The notes under the pieces were generated by a model that was not told the origin of the DNA, searched no databases, and saw only the letters and a list, made by a program, of their open reading frames with translations. 64,000 nt of DNA, from contig JAKIWL010000003.1 of NCBI GenBank assembly GCA_022750055.1, positions 305,300 through 369,299 of the forward strand. The letters run 5' to 3'. Shown here piece after piece: positions 8,330 through 18,049 of the stretch (position 1 is the first letter of the stretch; every line of letters starts with the position of its first letter). The position numbers and the translations under genes are program-made. This DNA comes from Thermoplasmata archaeon (GTDB lineage: Archaea; Thermoplasmatota; Thermoplasmata; Lutacidiplasmatales; UBA184).

Positions 8330-10777
8330 GTGGACTCGTTCGAACTCTTCCTCCTAGGCGGTTCCTACCAAACCGTCGAGGACGGGGTCGTCCTGGAGCT
8401 GTTCGGCCGGAGCCGAACCGGGGAGGCGGTGGTCGCGCGGTACTACGGGTTCCGACCGTACTTCGACCTCGTCGAGCCGAAGGCGTCGGATCTCGAGCGC
8501 CTGAACGCAGACCCCGAAGTGCTCGGTGTCGAGCCCGGAACCACGTGGATCGACGGGAAGGAACGCGCCCGGATCCGAGTGACGATCCGCTTTCCGTTCC
8601 GGGTTCCGGAGTACCGAGACCGCTACCGGCGGCCGGGGGAGGAACACAGCGTGCTCGCCTGCGACATCCCGTTCTTCCACCGATTCCTCTACGACAAGGG
8701 TCTGGGGTTGACCGTCCAGTTCGATGCCGAGTCCGAACCGCCGGAAGTCGCCTCGAGGTATGGGGCCGCGAGGGTGGTCCGGGTTTCGGTCACGCCGGGC
8801 CGGGACATCCGGCCCTCCGAGCCGTTCCGGCCGCCGCTCACCGTCCTGGCCTTCGACATCGAGAATGCGATCAAGGGCCGCACGATCTTCACCATCTGCG
8901 GGGTGACGCACCGCTCGGATGGCCAGCGGTCCACCTTCCGACTCCGGGGCCCGGACGAGGCCGCGATGCTCCGATCGTTCGCCGAGGCGGTCCGGTCGGA
9001 GGACGCGGACGTCGTCACCGGATACAACATCGGCGGATACGACATCCCTCTCGTGCTCGAGCGGGCGAAGGCGTTGGGGGTGGAGGAACTCCCGTTCGGT
9101 CGCGACAACGGACCGTTCCGGGAGGCGGGGGAACGTTTGTGGAGGCTGTCGGGCCGGGTCGTCGCGGACGCCTGGTGGGCGGTCCGCCGCGACCTCCGAC
9201 CGAAGCAGGAGTCCCTGCAGTTCGTCTCGCGCACCTTCCTCGGGGACCAGAAACTCGACGTCGACCAGCGGAACATCGAGGCGGAGTGGGCGAAGGACCC
9301 CGACCGGGTCGTCGAATACTGCGAGCACGACGCGGACCTCGCGCTGCGCATCCTGGAGAAGCTTCGGACCGTCGACAAGGCCGCGGACTTGGCCACGGTC
9401 GCTCACTTGCCGCTCGAGGAGGGGCTGAACGGCCGCACCTCCCAATTCATCGACGCCATGCTCATCCCTCGGGCGGACCGCCTCGGGATCGGCGTCCCGA
9501 TGAATCACCATCTCCGTCGGGAGAATCCGATCGAGGGGGGGTACGTCCACACGATCAAGCCGGGGATCTACCGATGGGTCGTGGTCCTCGATTTCAAGTC
9601 GATGTATCCGTCGATCATCATCCAGAGGAATATCTGCTTCACCACCCTCTCCGACGAGGGCACCACCGTCAGCCCCTCGGGAGCGAAGTTCCTATCGAGC
9701 GACGTCCGCGCGGGGGTCGTACCGGCGATCCTCAGAGAGCTCCTCGCCGACCGGGACCGCCTCCGACGCAAGATGACCGAGGCGGCGACCGAGGCCGAAC
9801 GACAGTACTACGATGGGCTTCAGAACGCCGTGAAGATCCTGATGAATTCCTTCTACGGGGTCCTCGCCTCGAGCTTCTATCGGTTTACCGACAAGTCGAT
9901 CGGCGCGGCGATCACCTCCTTCGCTCGGGAGGCGATCACGTCGATCATCCGCAGCCTGGAAGCCGACGGCCACCAGGTGGTCTACTCCGACACGGACAGC
10001 GTGTTCGTGCTCTCTCCGGAGGGCTCCCTCTCGGGCGCCCGAGCGTTCGGGGAACAGGTCTCCAAGCGATTCACCGAGGCCGGGGTGCAGTTCGAGTTCC
10101 AAACGGTCTACGAGTCGCTGTTCAGCCACGGGGCGAAGAAGCGCTACGTGGGACGGACCGCGTGGCCGAAGGAAGAGCTCGTCGTCCGAGGCTACGAGAC
10201 GCGCCGTACCGACGCCTTCGATTACCAGTCGGAATCGCTCCTCGAGGTCTTCGAGCTCCTTCTCGGGAGCGACACTCCGGCGGCGGTCGAACGAGCCCGG
10301 GAGCTCGTGCGCCGGCTCAAGCGCGGGGACGTCCCGATGGAGAAGCTCGTCATCGCCCGTTCCGTCCGGGCCGAGGAGGAGTACAACGAGTCGACCCGGG
10401 ACGGGCTTCCGTTCCTGCGCGTCTTCAAGCGCCTCAAGGAGGAGGGATATGACGTGATCCCCGGGATGAAGGTGGCGTGGATCGTGACCGATGCGAACAA
10501 GAGCCCTCAAGCGGTCGAACCCTGGATCGAGGGGCGCCCCTTCCCCGACGGAAAGGGGCCGGATTACGCGTACTATGCCGACCGGTTGGCGCAAACCTTG
10601 GCCCGGGTCACGGAGGTCTTCGGTTGGGACGCCGACCGCCTCCTCGACGCCGGGCGGCAGCACACCCTTCCCGGCTCCTCGGCCGGTTCGGACTCCCCTC
10701 CCGATGCGGCGACCCTCGAGACGCCCGTGGCGTCCGTGGGAACGAGCCGCCGTCGCGGCACGCAGACCCAACTCTGA
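8330..10777 (+). CDS. polB: DNA polymerase family B (archaeal PolB)
   Basis: An 815-residue replicative/repair polymerase with proofreading exonuclease. Exo I is FDIEN (Asp176, Glu178), Exo II is YNIGGYD and Exo III is YCEHDADL, so all exonuclease acidic residues are present. Polymerase motifs are DFKSMYPSI (A, about 421), KILMNSFYG (B) and YSDTDS (C, about 551). The C-terminal thumb contains KRGDVPMEKLVI. No intein is visible. The GTG start at 8330 gives a normal PolB N-terminus and lies at leaderless distance from a TATA-like box. Confidence 0.96.
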   Translation: MDSFELFLLGGSYQTVEDGVVLELFGRSRTGEAVVARYYGFRPYFDLVEPKASDLERLNADPEVLGVEPGTTWIDGKERARIRVTIRFPFRVPEYRDRYRRPGEEHSVLACDIPFFHRFLYDKGLGLTVQFDAESEPPEVASRYGAARVVRVSVTPGRDIRPSEPFRPPLTVLAFDIENAIKGRTIFTICGVTHRSDGQRSTFRLRGPDEAAMLRSFAEAVRSEDADVVTGYNIGGYDIPLVLERAKALGVEELPFGRDNGPFREAGERLWRLSGRVVADAWWAVRRDLRPKQESLQFVSRTFLGDQKLDVDQRNIEAEWAKDPDRVVEYCEHDADLALRILEKLRTVDKAADLATVAHLPLEEGLNGRTSQFIDAMLIPRADRLGIGVPMNHHLRRENPIEGGYVHTIKPGIYRWVVVLDFKSMYPSIIIQRNICFTTLSDEGTTVSPSGAKFLSSDVRAGVVPAILRELLADRDRLRRKMTEAATEAERQYYDGLQNAVKILMNSFYGVLASSFYRFTDKSIGAAITSFAREAITSIIRSLEADGHQVVYSDTDSVFVLSPEGSLSGARAFGEQVSKRFTEAGVQFEFQTVYESLFSHGAKKRYVGRTAWPKEELVVRGYETRRTDAFDYQSESLLEVFELLLGSDTPAAVERARELVRRLKRGDVPMEKLVIARSVRAEEEYNESTRDGLPFLRVFKRLKEEGYDVIPGMKVAWIVTDANKSPQAVEPWIEGRPFPDGKGPDYAYYADRLAQTLARVTEVFGWDADRLLDAGRQHTLPGSSAGSDSPPDAATLETPVASVGTSRRRGTQTQL

Positions 10778-10817
10778 AGCGCGGGCCCTGCCGACCGCCG
10801 GGTGCCCGCTCTCGTCG

Positions 10818-11750
10818 TCAGCCGGTGGCGGCAGGGCTCCATGGGTCATGCTCCCCTTGGAGGGCGACGAACGCACCCACGACGGCGAGCGGGATCCCGA
10901 GGAGTCCGAGCCAGGGAGGGAAGGACCCGAGGAAGGCCCAAGCGAAGCCGAGGGTGAAGAGCGGGATCGTCGCCATGAGCACGGCGGGCAGAACGATCCC
11001 AGCGCGCTGCATGGCGAGGAAGTAGAGCGCCGGGCCCAGGTAGAAGGCGGTGATCCCGATCGCTCCCGCGGCGAGCGCTGCGGCGACCGTCGGAGGCGAA
11101 AGGCCGGCGGTCCCCCCGGGCAGGAACGGACTCAACGCGACCATGACCAGACCGGCTGCGAGCGTGGCCTGGCCGCCCACCGCGCTAGTGGGAGTCGTGC
11201 GACAGGCACGGGCCATGTACAGGAAGTACAGGGCGATGAGACCGGGTACGACGATCGCGATCGGCACGCCCCAGCCCCCGATCGGGTGGGCCGTGCCGCC
11301 CACCAGGATGGTGAGGCCGGCGCCCGCCGTGCAAAGGGTGATCCCGGCCAGGAAGCGAAGCGTGCGGACCCGCTCGGAGCCTTCCGCGAACAGCACGACG
11401 AGCAAGAGCGGCGTGACCACCACGTCTCCGAGGAGCGCCAAGAGCGCGGTATCGACCGCCCCCGTCAGATAGGTCGCGGCGAGGACGCTCGTCTGCATCG
11501 TGACGAGCAGGGCGACCCGACCCCACGCCATCGGGTCGGTCCACATTCGACGGAGCGACGCCCCTTCCCCCCGCACGAGGGCGTTCAGGCAGAACGCCGC
11601 CCCCCCGACGAGGAACGGGATGGCGAGCAGCCCGGAGGGGGCCGTCGATGGGTGGACCCCGAGTACGAACGGGTAGTAGGCCGCCCACAGCAGGGCCGCG
11701 GCGAGCGACAGGACGATCGCCACGAGGGTGGAACGGGGAAGAGCCCTCAT
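10818..11750 (-). CDS. EamA/DMT-superfamily transporter
   Basis: A 310-residue integral membrane protein with about ten predicted helices in two similar halves, as in EamA (drug/metabolite transporter) proteins. Helices are visible from residues 9-30 through to 285-300, and each half ends in a glycine-rich helix (for example LGDVVVTPLLLVVLF). The substrate cannot be inferred. It is a single-gene unit convergent with polB; a weak TATA-like sequence (GGCTACCTC) lies about 28 nt upstream of the ATG. Confidence 0.8.
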   Translation of the reverse strand: MRALPRSTLVAIVLSLAAALLWAAYYPFVLGVHPSTAPSGLLAIPFLVGGAAFCLNALVRGEGASLRRMWTDPMAWGRVALLVTMQTSVLAATYLTGAVDTALLALLGDVVVTPLLLVVLFAEGSERVRTLRFLAGITLCTAGAGLTILVGGTAHPIGGWGVPIAIVVPGLIALYFLYMARACRTTPTSAVGGQATLAAGLVMVALSPFLPGGTAGLSPPTVAAALAAGAIGITAFYLGPALYFLAMQRAGIVLPAVLMATIPLFTLGFAWAFLGSFPPWLGLLGIPLAVVGAFVALQGEHDPWSPAATG

Positions 11751-11807
11751 CGATCGGACCGCCCGAGTTCGAGGTAGCCGGCTTCCACCCGAGACCTCGG
11801 TCCCCCA

Positions 11808-12860
11808 CTAGTAGGCTGGATAGGCGAGGTCGTGGTCAGGGAGCCGGACGCCTCGACCGCGTTCGACGTGGCCGATCACGAGCGCGTCAGCTGCCCCTGC
11901 GCGAGCCAACCGTCGCAGCGTTTCAGATAGGCGGCGGGGACGGGAGACGATGGCGAACCCGATCCCCATGTTGAAGGTCTGGAACATTTCATTCGATGCG
12001 ACGGCCCCGAGCTCCTGGATCCAGCGGAACAGGGAAGGCACGACGGGCCAGTGGTCGAGGACGAAAGCGACCCGGCCGCTGAGGCGGGCGAGATTCCGGA
12101 CCCCCCCTCCAGAGATGTGGGCGAATCCCTGGACCTCGGGTCGGTCGGCCACTGCCTCGCTGACCGGGCTGTAGATCCGAGTGGGGTTCAAGAGTTCGAG
12201 TCCGACCGGTCCCGGACCCCCCGGCCGAGGGGCGGCAAGGTCGATGCGGTGTTCCCGAAGCAACCGCCGTACCAGCGTCAGTCCGTTCGCGTGAACTCCG
12301 CTGGACGGGACACCGAGCACTATGTCCCCCGGCCGGATCCCGCTGCCGGTGACCGGACGACGGCCCCTCGGGAAGAACCCGATCGCGGTCCCGCCGAGGT
12401 CGTATCCGTGGACGAGCTCCGGGACCACGGCGGTCTCCCCGCCGAGCAAGGTGATACCGGCGGTGCGGAGCCCGCGGTCGAGACCCCTCCCGATCTGCTC
12501 AAAGACCTCGGGAGACGGCTTTGCCACCGAGATAGTGTCGACGAGGGCGCTCGGACGCGCCCCTACGCTCGCGAGGTCGTTGACGTTCACCGCGACGATG
12601 TCCTCGCCGACCCCCTCCCACGCGCCCACCTCCTCCGCGAGCAGCCCCTTCGTCCCGATGGTGTCGGTCGTGATCGCGATCGTCTCGCGGCCGATCCGGA
12701 TCAGCCCAGCGTAGTGGCCCGGAAGGTGGACCGGGCGGCCATGGGAGGGAACGGAACTCCCGTGGACCTGCGCGAGAAGCCGGGCGAGCGAACCCGCGAC
12801 CGCACCTCGGTCCACCCCCGATCGAGAGTAGGTCCAACCCCCTTCGGTGGATGCGCCCAC
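11808..12860 (-). CDS. purM: Phosphoribosylformylglycinamidine cyclo-ligase (AIR synthetase)
   Basis: PurM closes the imidazole ring in de novo purine synthesis (FGAM to AIR, ATP-dependent). Family motifs include YSRSGVDRG, TTDTIGTKG, NVNDLASVGARP, LLGGETA and FNMGIGFAIV. The frame extends to 12962, but those extra 34 residues do not resemble PurM. The GTG at 12860 gives a 350-residue protein of normal size and lies 25 nt below a TATA-like box, so it was chosen. It is divergent from the pyrC gene, placing a purine and a pyrimidine gene back to back. Confidence 0.93.
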   Translation of the reverse strand: MGASTEGGWTYSRSGVDRGAVAGSLARLLAQVHGSSVPSHGRPVHLPGHYAGLIRIGRETIAITTDTIGTKGLLAEEVGAWEGVGEDIVAVNVNDLASVGARPSALVDTISVAKPSPEVFEQIGRGLDRGLRTAGITLLGGETAVVPELVHGYDLGGTAIGFFPRGRRPVTGSGIRPGDIVLGVPSSGVHANGLTLVRRLLREHRIDLAAPRPGGPGPVGLELLNPTRIYSPVSEAVADRPEVQGFAHISGGGVRNLARLSGRVAFVLDHWPVVPSLFRWIQELGAVASNEMFQTFNMGIGFAIVSRPRRLSETLRRLARAGAADALVIGHVERGRGVRLPDHDLAYPAY

Positions 12861-12877
12861 GCGCCTCGCACGTCCCG

Positions 12878-12890
12878 GATGCCAAAAGGG
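12878..12890 (-). promoter_or_regulatory. TATA-like box of purM
   Basis: On the minus strand CCCTTTTGGCATC is centred about 25 nt upstream of the GTG start of purM, fitting leaderless initiation. The match to a TATA box is weak. Confidence 0.45.
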
Positions 12891-12952
12891 CTGTGGTGGC
12901 CCGACGCGGAGCTCGGCCGGCGAACACGCCGGCACGGCCCGTCGCGGAAATC

Positions 12953-12962
12953 GGATTAACAC
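12953..12962 (+). promoter_or_regulatory. TATA-like box of pyrC
   Basis: GGATTAACAC lies 25 nt upstream of the ATG at 12982, consistent with a leaderless pyrC mRNA. The purM and pyrC promoters are only about 70 bp apart and point outward. Confidence 0.5.
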
Positions 12963-12981
12963 ACGATGGCTGGTCCGATGG

Positions 12982-14352
12982 ATGCCTGTTCACCGGAGCG
13001 TGGGTCCCCCGCCCCCCCACGACCCCATCTCACGGTCGGAACCCGAATTCGTCCTGGCCGGCCGGATGCTCGCGAACGGTACCCTTCGGTCGATGGAGAT
13101 CGGCATCGGACCGGATGGAGAGATCGTCCGCCTCGCCAAGAGCATCTCCGGAGCGCGAAGGCACGACGTGGGCGAGGCGGTGATCCTACCTTCCGCCACC
13201 GACCTTCACGTCCATTTCCGGGACCCGGGGGGACCGAAGGACCTCGAGAATTTCGAATCCGGAACCCTGCAGAGTGCGCTCGGCGGAGTGGGCCTCGTGG
13301 GGGATATGCCGAACACGGACCCACCCGTGACGGACCCGGACCGGTTGGAGTCGAAGGCCGCCCGGGCTCGGGGCCACCTCGCCGTGGGCGCCTTTCTCTA
13401 CGCTGCGGCGTCCACCCCGGAGGGGGTCCGACGTCTCTCACGACATGCCGCAGCGTTCAAGCTCTACCTCAGCCCGACGACAGGGATCCGGTGGGTCACC
13501 CCTGAGCCCGATCTTGGCACCCTGTTGGGCGCCGTGGCTGCGACCGGGCTCGCGCTCTCCGTCCACGCGGAGTCGCCCGGTCGGTTCGCGGCGGACCCGA
13601 CCCACGCCCCCGACAACCCAGCGGAATGGAATCGGGCGCGGCCCGATCGCAGCGAACTCGAAGCGATCGAACGGCTCCTATCGGTCGGCCCCCCGGGACT
13701 TCGCCTCCACGTCGCGCATGTGACCCTCCCCGGGTCGGTGGAGCGGGTCCGTGCCGCCGGCGTCTCGTCGGAGGCCACGCCCCAGCACCTTCTCCTGTCC
13801 GCGCGGTCGAACGGCGGAAGCCGGGAAAAGGTCAACCCGCCCTTGCGCCTCGAAGCCGAGCGCTCCGGACTCTGGGAGGCGTTTCGCTCCGGTTCGATTC
13901 CCATCCTTGCGAGCGACCATGCGCCGCACCTTCTCGAGGAAAAGGACAAGCCTTTCTACCTGGCTCCCAGCGGCATGCCCGGCGTCGAGACCATGCTCCC
14001 CCTGATGCTCGAGCAAGTCCACGCGGGCCAACTCGACCTCGGGACCTTGGTCCGGGCGGCCTGTGACCGGCCGGCCCGCTGGGTCGGGGTCCCGTGCGGG
14101 CGCATCGCCCCGGGGCATCGGGCGAACCTGGTCGTGGTCGATTTCCGGCGCCGTCAACGGGTGGAGGCGCGTCACCTTCACGCACCCTGCGGCTGGACCG
14201 CTTTCGAAGGTCGGCATGCGATCTTCCCCATCGAACACTACCGGGACGGGAACCCGATCGTTCAGGGCGGAGAGTTCGTGGGGGACTATCGCGCGTCGCT
14301 GCTCCGTCCCGAGTACGCTGAGGGCGGGCCCCCCTCCACCCGCTCGGCGTGA
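12982..14352 (+). CDS. pyrC: Dihydroorotase
   Basis: A 456-residue amidohydrolase-fold enzyme that cyclises carbamoyl-aspartate in pyrimidine synthesis. The zinc motif HVHFRDPG, the carbamylatable Lys in AAFKLYLSPT, metal-binding His in SVHAES and LHVAHVTLP, and the catalytic Asp in ASDHAPH are all present. GMPGVETMLPLML is also typical of the class. The frame is open from 12847, but the ATG at 12982 was chosen because it is 25 nt below a TATA-like box and the upstream residues are low-complexity. Confidence 0.92.
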   Translation: MPVHRSVGPPPPHDPISRSEPEFVLAGRMLANGTLRSMEIGIGPDGEIVRLAKSISGARRHDVGEAVILPSATDLHVHFRDPGGPKDLENFESGTLQSALGGVGLVGDMPNTDPPVTDPDRLESKAARARGHLAVGAFLYAAASTPEGVRRLSRHAAAFKLYLSPTTGIRWVTPEPDLGTLLGAVAATGLALSVHAESPGRFAADPTHAPDNPAEWNRARPDRSELEAIERLLSVGPPGLRLHVAHVTLPGSVERVRAAGVSSEATPQHLLLSARSNGGSREKVNPPLRLEAERSGLWEAFRSGSIPILASDHAPHLLEEKDKPFYLAPSGMPGVETMLPLMLEQVHAGQLDLGTLVRAACDRPARWVGVPCGRIAPGHRANLVVVDFRRRQRVEARHLHAPCGWTAFEGRHAIFPIEHYRDGNPIVQGGEFVGDYRASLLRPEYAEGGPPSTRSA

Positions 14353-14407
14353 TCCGGCCTCTCCCCAGCTGCCCTGTCCCTTCCTGCGTCGCATACTAGG
14401 GCAAGGC

Positions 14408-14416
14408 GTATCTATC
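14408..14416 (+). promoter_or_regulatory. TATA-like box of the ABC exporter genes
   Basis: GTATCTATC is centred 26 nt upstream of the GTG start at 14437, again leaderless spacing. Confidence 0.5.
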
Positions 14417-14436
14417 GGGTCGTCCCGGCTCGCGAC

Positions 14437-15123
14437 GTGGCCGCCCCGAGCGAGACCGTGGTCGAAGGCCGGGAGGTCTGGAAGGTCTACGGTTCGGGGG
14501 AGACGGAGGTTCCGGCGCTGCGCGGGGTCAACCTGTCGATCCGTCGGGGCGAGATGGTCGCGATCACGGGACCCTCCGGTTGTGGGAAGACGACGTTGTT
14601 GAACTGCTTCTCCGGCCTCGACGAGATCACTCGGGGGACCGTTACGCTGGAGGGGGTGGACGTGCACGCCATGACCGACAACCTACGCAGCGAGTACCGG
14701 GCTCGGCGGAGCGGGTTCGTATTCCAATCCTATAACCTGCTCCCGATCCTCAACGCGGTCGAGAACGTCGAGATGCCCCTCTTGGTCGCCGGGGTCGCCC
14801 CGAAGGAGGCCCGTCGAAGGTCCCGGGCGATCCTGGACGAACTGGGATTAGGGGATCGAGTCGATCACCGTCCGTCGGAGCTGTCGGGCGGTCAGCAGCA
14901 GCGCGTGTCCCTCGCTCGGGCCCTGGTGGCGCAGCCGGCGATCGTGTGGGCCGACGAGCCCACGGGCAACCTCGACGATGAGGGATCGCGCCTGGTAACC
15001 GGACTCCTTCGATCCTTGAACGAGCGCTATCGACAGACCTTCGTCGTAGTCACACACGATGCCGAGGTCGCCGGTCGATGCGACCGGGTTCTGCGAATGT
15101 CCGACGGCCAGTTCCTCGCGTGA
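14437..15123 (+). CDS. ABC transporter ATP-binding protein, LolD/MacB-type
   Basis: A 228-residue ABC ATPase. Walker A is GPSGCGKTT, the signature is [15 protein letters not shown], Walker B is IVWADEPTGNLD and the switch His is in VTHDAEV. The GNLD after Walker B and the FQSYNLLPILNAVENVEMPL segment place it in the LolD/MacB/FtsE group that powers FtsX-type permeases. The permease gene follows 10 nt downstream. Substrate unknown. Confidence 0.92.
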   Translation: MAAPSETVVEGREVWKVYGSGETEVPALRGVNLSIRRGEMVAITGPSGCGKTTLLNCFSGLDEITRGTVTLEGVDVHAMTDNLRSEYRARRSGFVFQSYNLLPILNAVENVEMPLLVAGVAPKEARRRSRAILDELGLGDRVDHRPSELSGGQQQRVSLARALVAQPAIVWADEPTGNLDDEGSRLVTGLLRSLNERYRQTFVVVTHDAEVAGRCDRVLRMSDGQFLA

Positions 15124-15133
15124 GGGGCCCGCG

Positions 15134-18049
15134 TTGACAGACGGAACCACCCTGCTTCTTGTCGCCGTCGTGGGGGGGATCGTTCTCGTCTCGGGCCTGT
15201 TGGCCGTGGCCAGCCGTCTGCCGTTCCGGATCGCGATGCGCAACGTCCGACGGGGCCGGGCCCGGACGGTGCTCCTGATCCTGGGCCTTCTGGTCGCGGC
15301 GATGATCATCTCCTCGAGCCTCGTGCTCGGCGACACGGTCGGGGCGGAGAACTCGCATTTCGTCTACCAGTCTGACGGATACACGGACGAAGCGATCTAC
15401 AACCTCTCCGCCTCCCTGGGGTACCATCCGATCCCGTTCGCGAGCTATCTCGCGATCGCGAACTCGAGCCGGTCCGTGGCACAGGTCGCGGGCGTCACCC
15501 CGGAGATCCTGGCGACCGTGACGGCCCTCGACCGCTCAAGCGGCGTTCCTCAGACCGGGCTCAATCTCGTCGGGGCGGACCCGAACCGCAGCGCCGCCCT
15601 CGGCTCCTTCACGGAGGATTCGGGGACCCCCCTCGCCGGTCCGGCCCCGGGCGAGGTACTCCTCGATGACCAGGCGGCCTCGGAGCTGAACGCCTCGGCC
15701 GGCGATCGGCTCGTCGTCTACGGGTCGCAGCCCGTGACCGTCCGAGTTCAGGCGGTGGTCCGGGACGACTCGCGCGGAGGCTTCGAGGGAGGAGGGTCGG
15801 TCTTCACCGACCTGCCGACCGCCCAGCTCGCCGAGAATCGGACCGGCGAGGTCAACTACCTCGCTGTGACGAACGTCGGTTCGCTCTCCGAAGGGGTGGC
15901 CCTGAGCGCTTCGGTCGCCGCGACGCTCAACGCGACCCTCGCCCGTCTCGGCCTTCTCGGGCCCCTCTCGGTGCATCAGGTGCTGAAGGACGACCTCGCG
16001 AGGGCGGCGACCTCCGGCCAGAACCTCGTGTCCCTGTTCCTCGTGCTCGGTCTGTTCTCCATCGTGGCGGGGGCCATGCTCATCGTCGGAATCTTCGTCA
16101 TGCTCGCCGAGGAGCGGAAGGGTGAGATGGGAATGCTTCGGGCGATCGGCCTGAAGCGCCGGCACTTGGTCCTCGCCTACTATTTCGAAGGACTCGTCTA
16201 CTCCGCCGGCAGCGCTCTCGCGGGAACCGCCCTGGGGGTGGTCGTGGCCCTCGGGCTCCTCGATGCCCTCGTCCAAATCGAGGGGGGCGGGGTGTCGAGC
16301 CAGGCGGTCCTGGCGTCGTTCACGATCGCCCCGGCCTCCCTCGCCGAGGCGTACGTCACGGGATTCGTCCTGACTCTCGCGACCGTCGTCGTCGCCAGCT
16401 ACCGGGCGAGCCGCCTCAACATCGTCCGGGCCATCCGCTCGGTCCCCGAGCCTCCTCCATCCCGGTCCGCGTACACGGGGCTTGCCTACCTCGGGGTCGC
16501 CATGTCCGCGGTCGGCAGCCTCGTGTTCGCGAGCTCCTACCGGGGGACCGGGGATATCTCGATACCAATCTCGGCCGGCGGGGTCCTCGCGGTAGGGGTC
16601 GGTTTGATCGCCTCCCGATTCGTCCGGAACTGGCTCGTCTTTTCCATCACGGGGGCGATCCTCGGCGTCTGGGGCGGGTACGAGCCGTTCCACCGCGCCC
16701 TCCTGGGGAGCGGGCATTCGGGAACGATCAGCGCGTTCTTCGTCGACGGTCTCCTGATGATCCTGGGGGCGGTCCTCCTCTACGTCTTCAACGGCCGTAC
16801 GGTGGTCGCCTGGATCACGCGCTTGTTCGGGAGCCGTGGGCGCCGCGTCGCGATCGCGCGCATCGGGCTCAGCTACCCGACCCGTCGCCCGTTCCGGACC
16901 GCGATCACCCTGACGATCTTCGCGCTCGTTCTGTTCACGATCGTCGGAGTCGCGACGATCGGCTCGAGCATCGGAGCCGACCTCTCCGGAGCGATCCGCT
17001 CGGAGTCGGGCGGCTACACCTTCTTCGCGTACTCCCAACGGCCGATCGCGGACCTCCCCGCGGACATCGCCAACAACTCCACCCTCTCGAGGATGTTCAC
17101 CGACGTCGTTCCGATGACCGCAGGCGCGATCTCTGAGCGCTTCTCGGGGCTATCGGTACCGTTCGGAGACTCGGTGTTCGCCCCGAACGCCTCCGCCCCC
17201 GGTTCCTCGAACTTCTTCACGACGAATCAGTTCAACTTCTCCGCGACCCTCGACGGGCGTTCGACCGGGCAGGTCTGGCGGACGCTCGAAACGAACGCGA
17301 GCGTTGCCATCGTCGACCATTCCTACGCCGCGGGAGGGTTCAACGTCGGAGTCTCCTCGCACCCGACGCTGCCGATCGGCACCACCCTGACCCTCACGAA
17401 CCCCGACAACGGCCACCGGGCGATGGTGACGGTGATCGGGATCATGAGCGAGGATCTGATCGGCGGAGTCTGGGTGAACCCCGCCGCGACGTCGGCCCTC
17501 GGCTTCTTCAACGCCTCGACCTACTTCCTGACGGCCTCTCCGGCCGTGTCGCCCGATGCGGCCGCCAACGCGGCCAAGGTCGCCTTCCTTCCCTACGGTC
17601 TCACTCTGCTCAACTTCGCCCAGATCCTGCGTTCCAGCGTCCAGGCGACAGAGGCGATCGTCCAGCTCCTGGAGGTGTTCGTCGCCCTCGGCCTCGCGGT
17701 CGGGGTGGCCGCCATCGGCATCGTTGCCCTGCGCGCTGTCGTCGAACGGAGGAGCGAGATCGGGATGCTGAGGGCCACCGGATTCACGCGTCGGATGGTG
17801 CTGAGCTCCTTTCTCACCGAGTACTCCTTCGTCGGGCTCCTCGGCATCGGGATCGGTGCGGCGTTGGGCATCGCCCTCGACTGGAACGCCTCGCTCGCCT
17901 ACCCAGGGCTTCTCACGTTTTCGGTACCGTGGCCGAACGTCCTGACGGCCGTCGGGGCGGCCTATGCGCTCACGATCGCGGCGATCGCGGGACCTTCGAT
18001 CAAGGCCGCGGGCCTTCCACCGGCGGAGGCGATCCGATACTCCGAATGA
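15134..18049 (+). CDS. ABC transporter permease with two FtsX domains
   Basis: A 971-residue membrane protein partnered with the preceding ATPase. An N-terminal helix, a MacB-like extracellular domain, an FtsX core (helices around residues 300-420), a central set of helices, a second extracellular domain (about 615-820) and a second FtsX core with the ERRSEIGMLRATGFTRRMV loop are visible; the first core carries ERKGEMGMLRAIGLKRRHL. The TTG at 15134 was chosen because GAGGGG lies just upstream and the residues encoded before it overlap the ATPase gene. The 3' end overlaps the convergent DedA gene by 50 bp. It probably exports a lipid-linked or hydrophobic substrate, but this is inference. Confidence 0.85.
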   Translation: MTDGTTLLLVAVVGGIVLVSGLLAVASRLPFRIAMRNVRRGRARTVLLILGLLVAAMIISSSLVLGDTVGAENSHFVYQSDGYTDEAIYNLSASLGYHPIPFASYLAIANSSRSVAQVAGVTPEILATVTALDRSSGVPQTGLNLVGADPNRSAALGSFTEDSGTPLAGPAPGEVLLDDQAASELNASAGDRLVVYGSQPVTVRVQAVVRDDSRGGFEGGGSVFTDLPTAQLAENRTGEVNYLAVTNVGSLSEGVALSASVAATLNATLARLGLLGPLSVHQVLKDDLARAATSGQNLVSLFLVLGLFSIVAGAMLIVGIFVMLAEERKGEMGMLRAIGLKRRHLVLAYYFEGLVYSAGSALAGTALGVVVALGLLDALVQIEGGGVSSQAVLASFTIAPASLAEAYVTGFVLTLATVVVASYRASRLNIVRAIRSVPEPPPSRSAYTGLAYLGVAMSAVGSLVFASSYRGTGDISIPISAGGVLAVGVGLIASRFVRNWLVFSITGAILGVWGGYEPFHRALLGSGHSGTISAFFVDGLLMILGAVLLYVFNGRTVVAWITRLFGSRGRRVAIARIGLSYPTRRPFRTAITLTIFALVLFTIVGVATIGSSIGADLSGAIRSESGGYTFFAYSQRPIADLPADIANNSTLSRMFTDVVPMTAGAISERFSGLSVPFGDSVFAPNASAPGSSNFFTTNQFNFSATLDGRSTGQVWRTLETNASVAIVDHSYAAGGFNVGVSSHPTLPIGTTLTLTNPDNGHRAMVTVIGIMSEDLIGGVWVNPAATSALGFFNASTYFLTASPAVSPDAAANAAKVAFLPYGLTLLNFAQILRSSVQATEAIVQLLEVFVALGLAVGVAAIGIVALRAVVERRSEIGMLRATGFTRRMVLSSFLTEYSFVGLLGIGIGAALGIALDWNASLAYPGLLTFSVPWPNVLTAVGAAYALTIAAIAGPSIKAAGLPPAEAIRYSE

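Noticed and set aside
8173-10452. A 759-codon frame overlapping DNA polymerase B in another frame
   Set aside because: It is rich in Arg/Gly/Pro, while the overlapping frame encodes every PolB motif.
15536-17038. A 500-codon minus-strand frame
   Set aside because: It is antisense to the FtsX permease and has Asp/Arg/Glu-dominated shadow composition with no recognisable fold.
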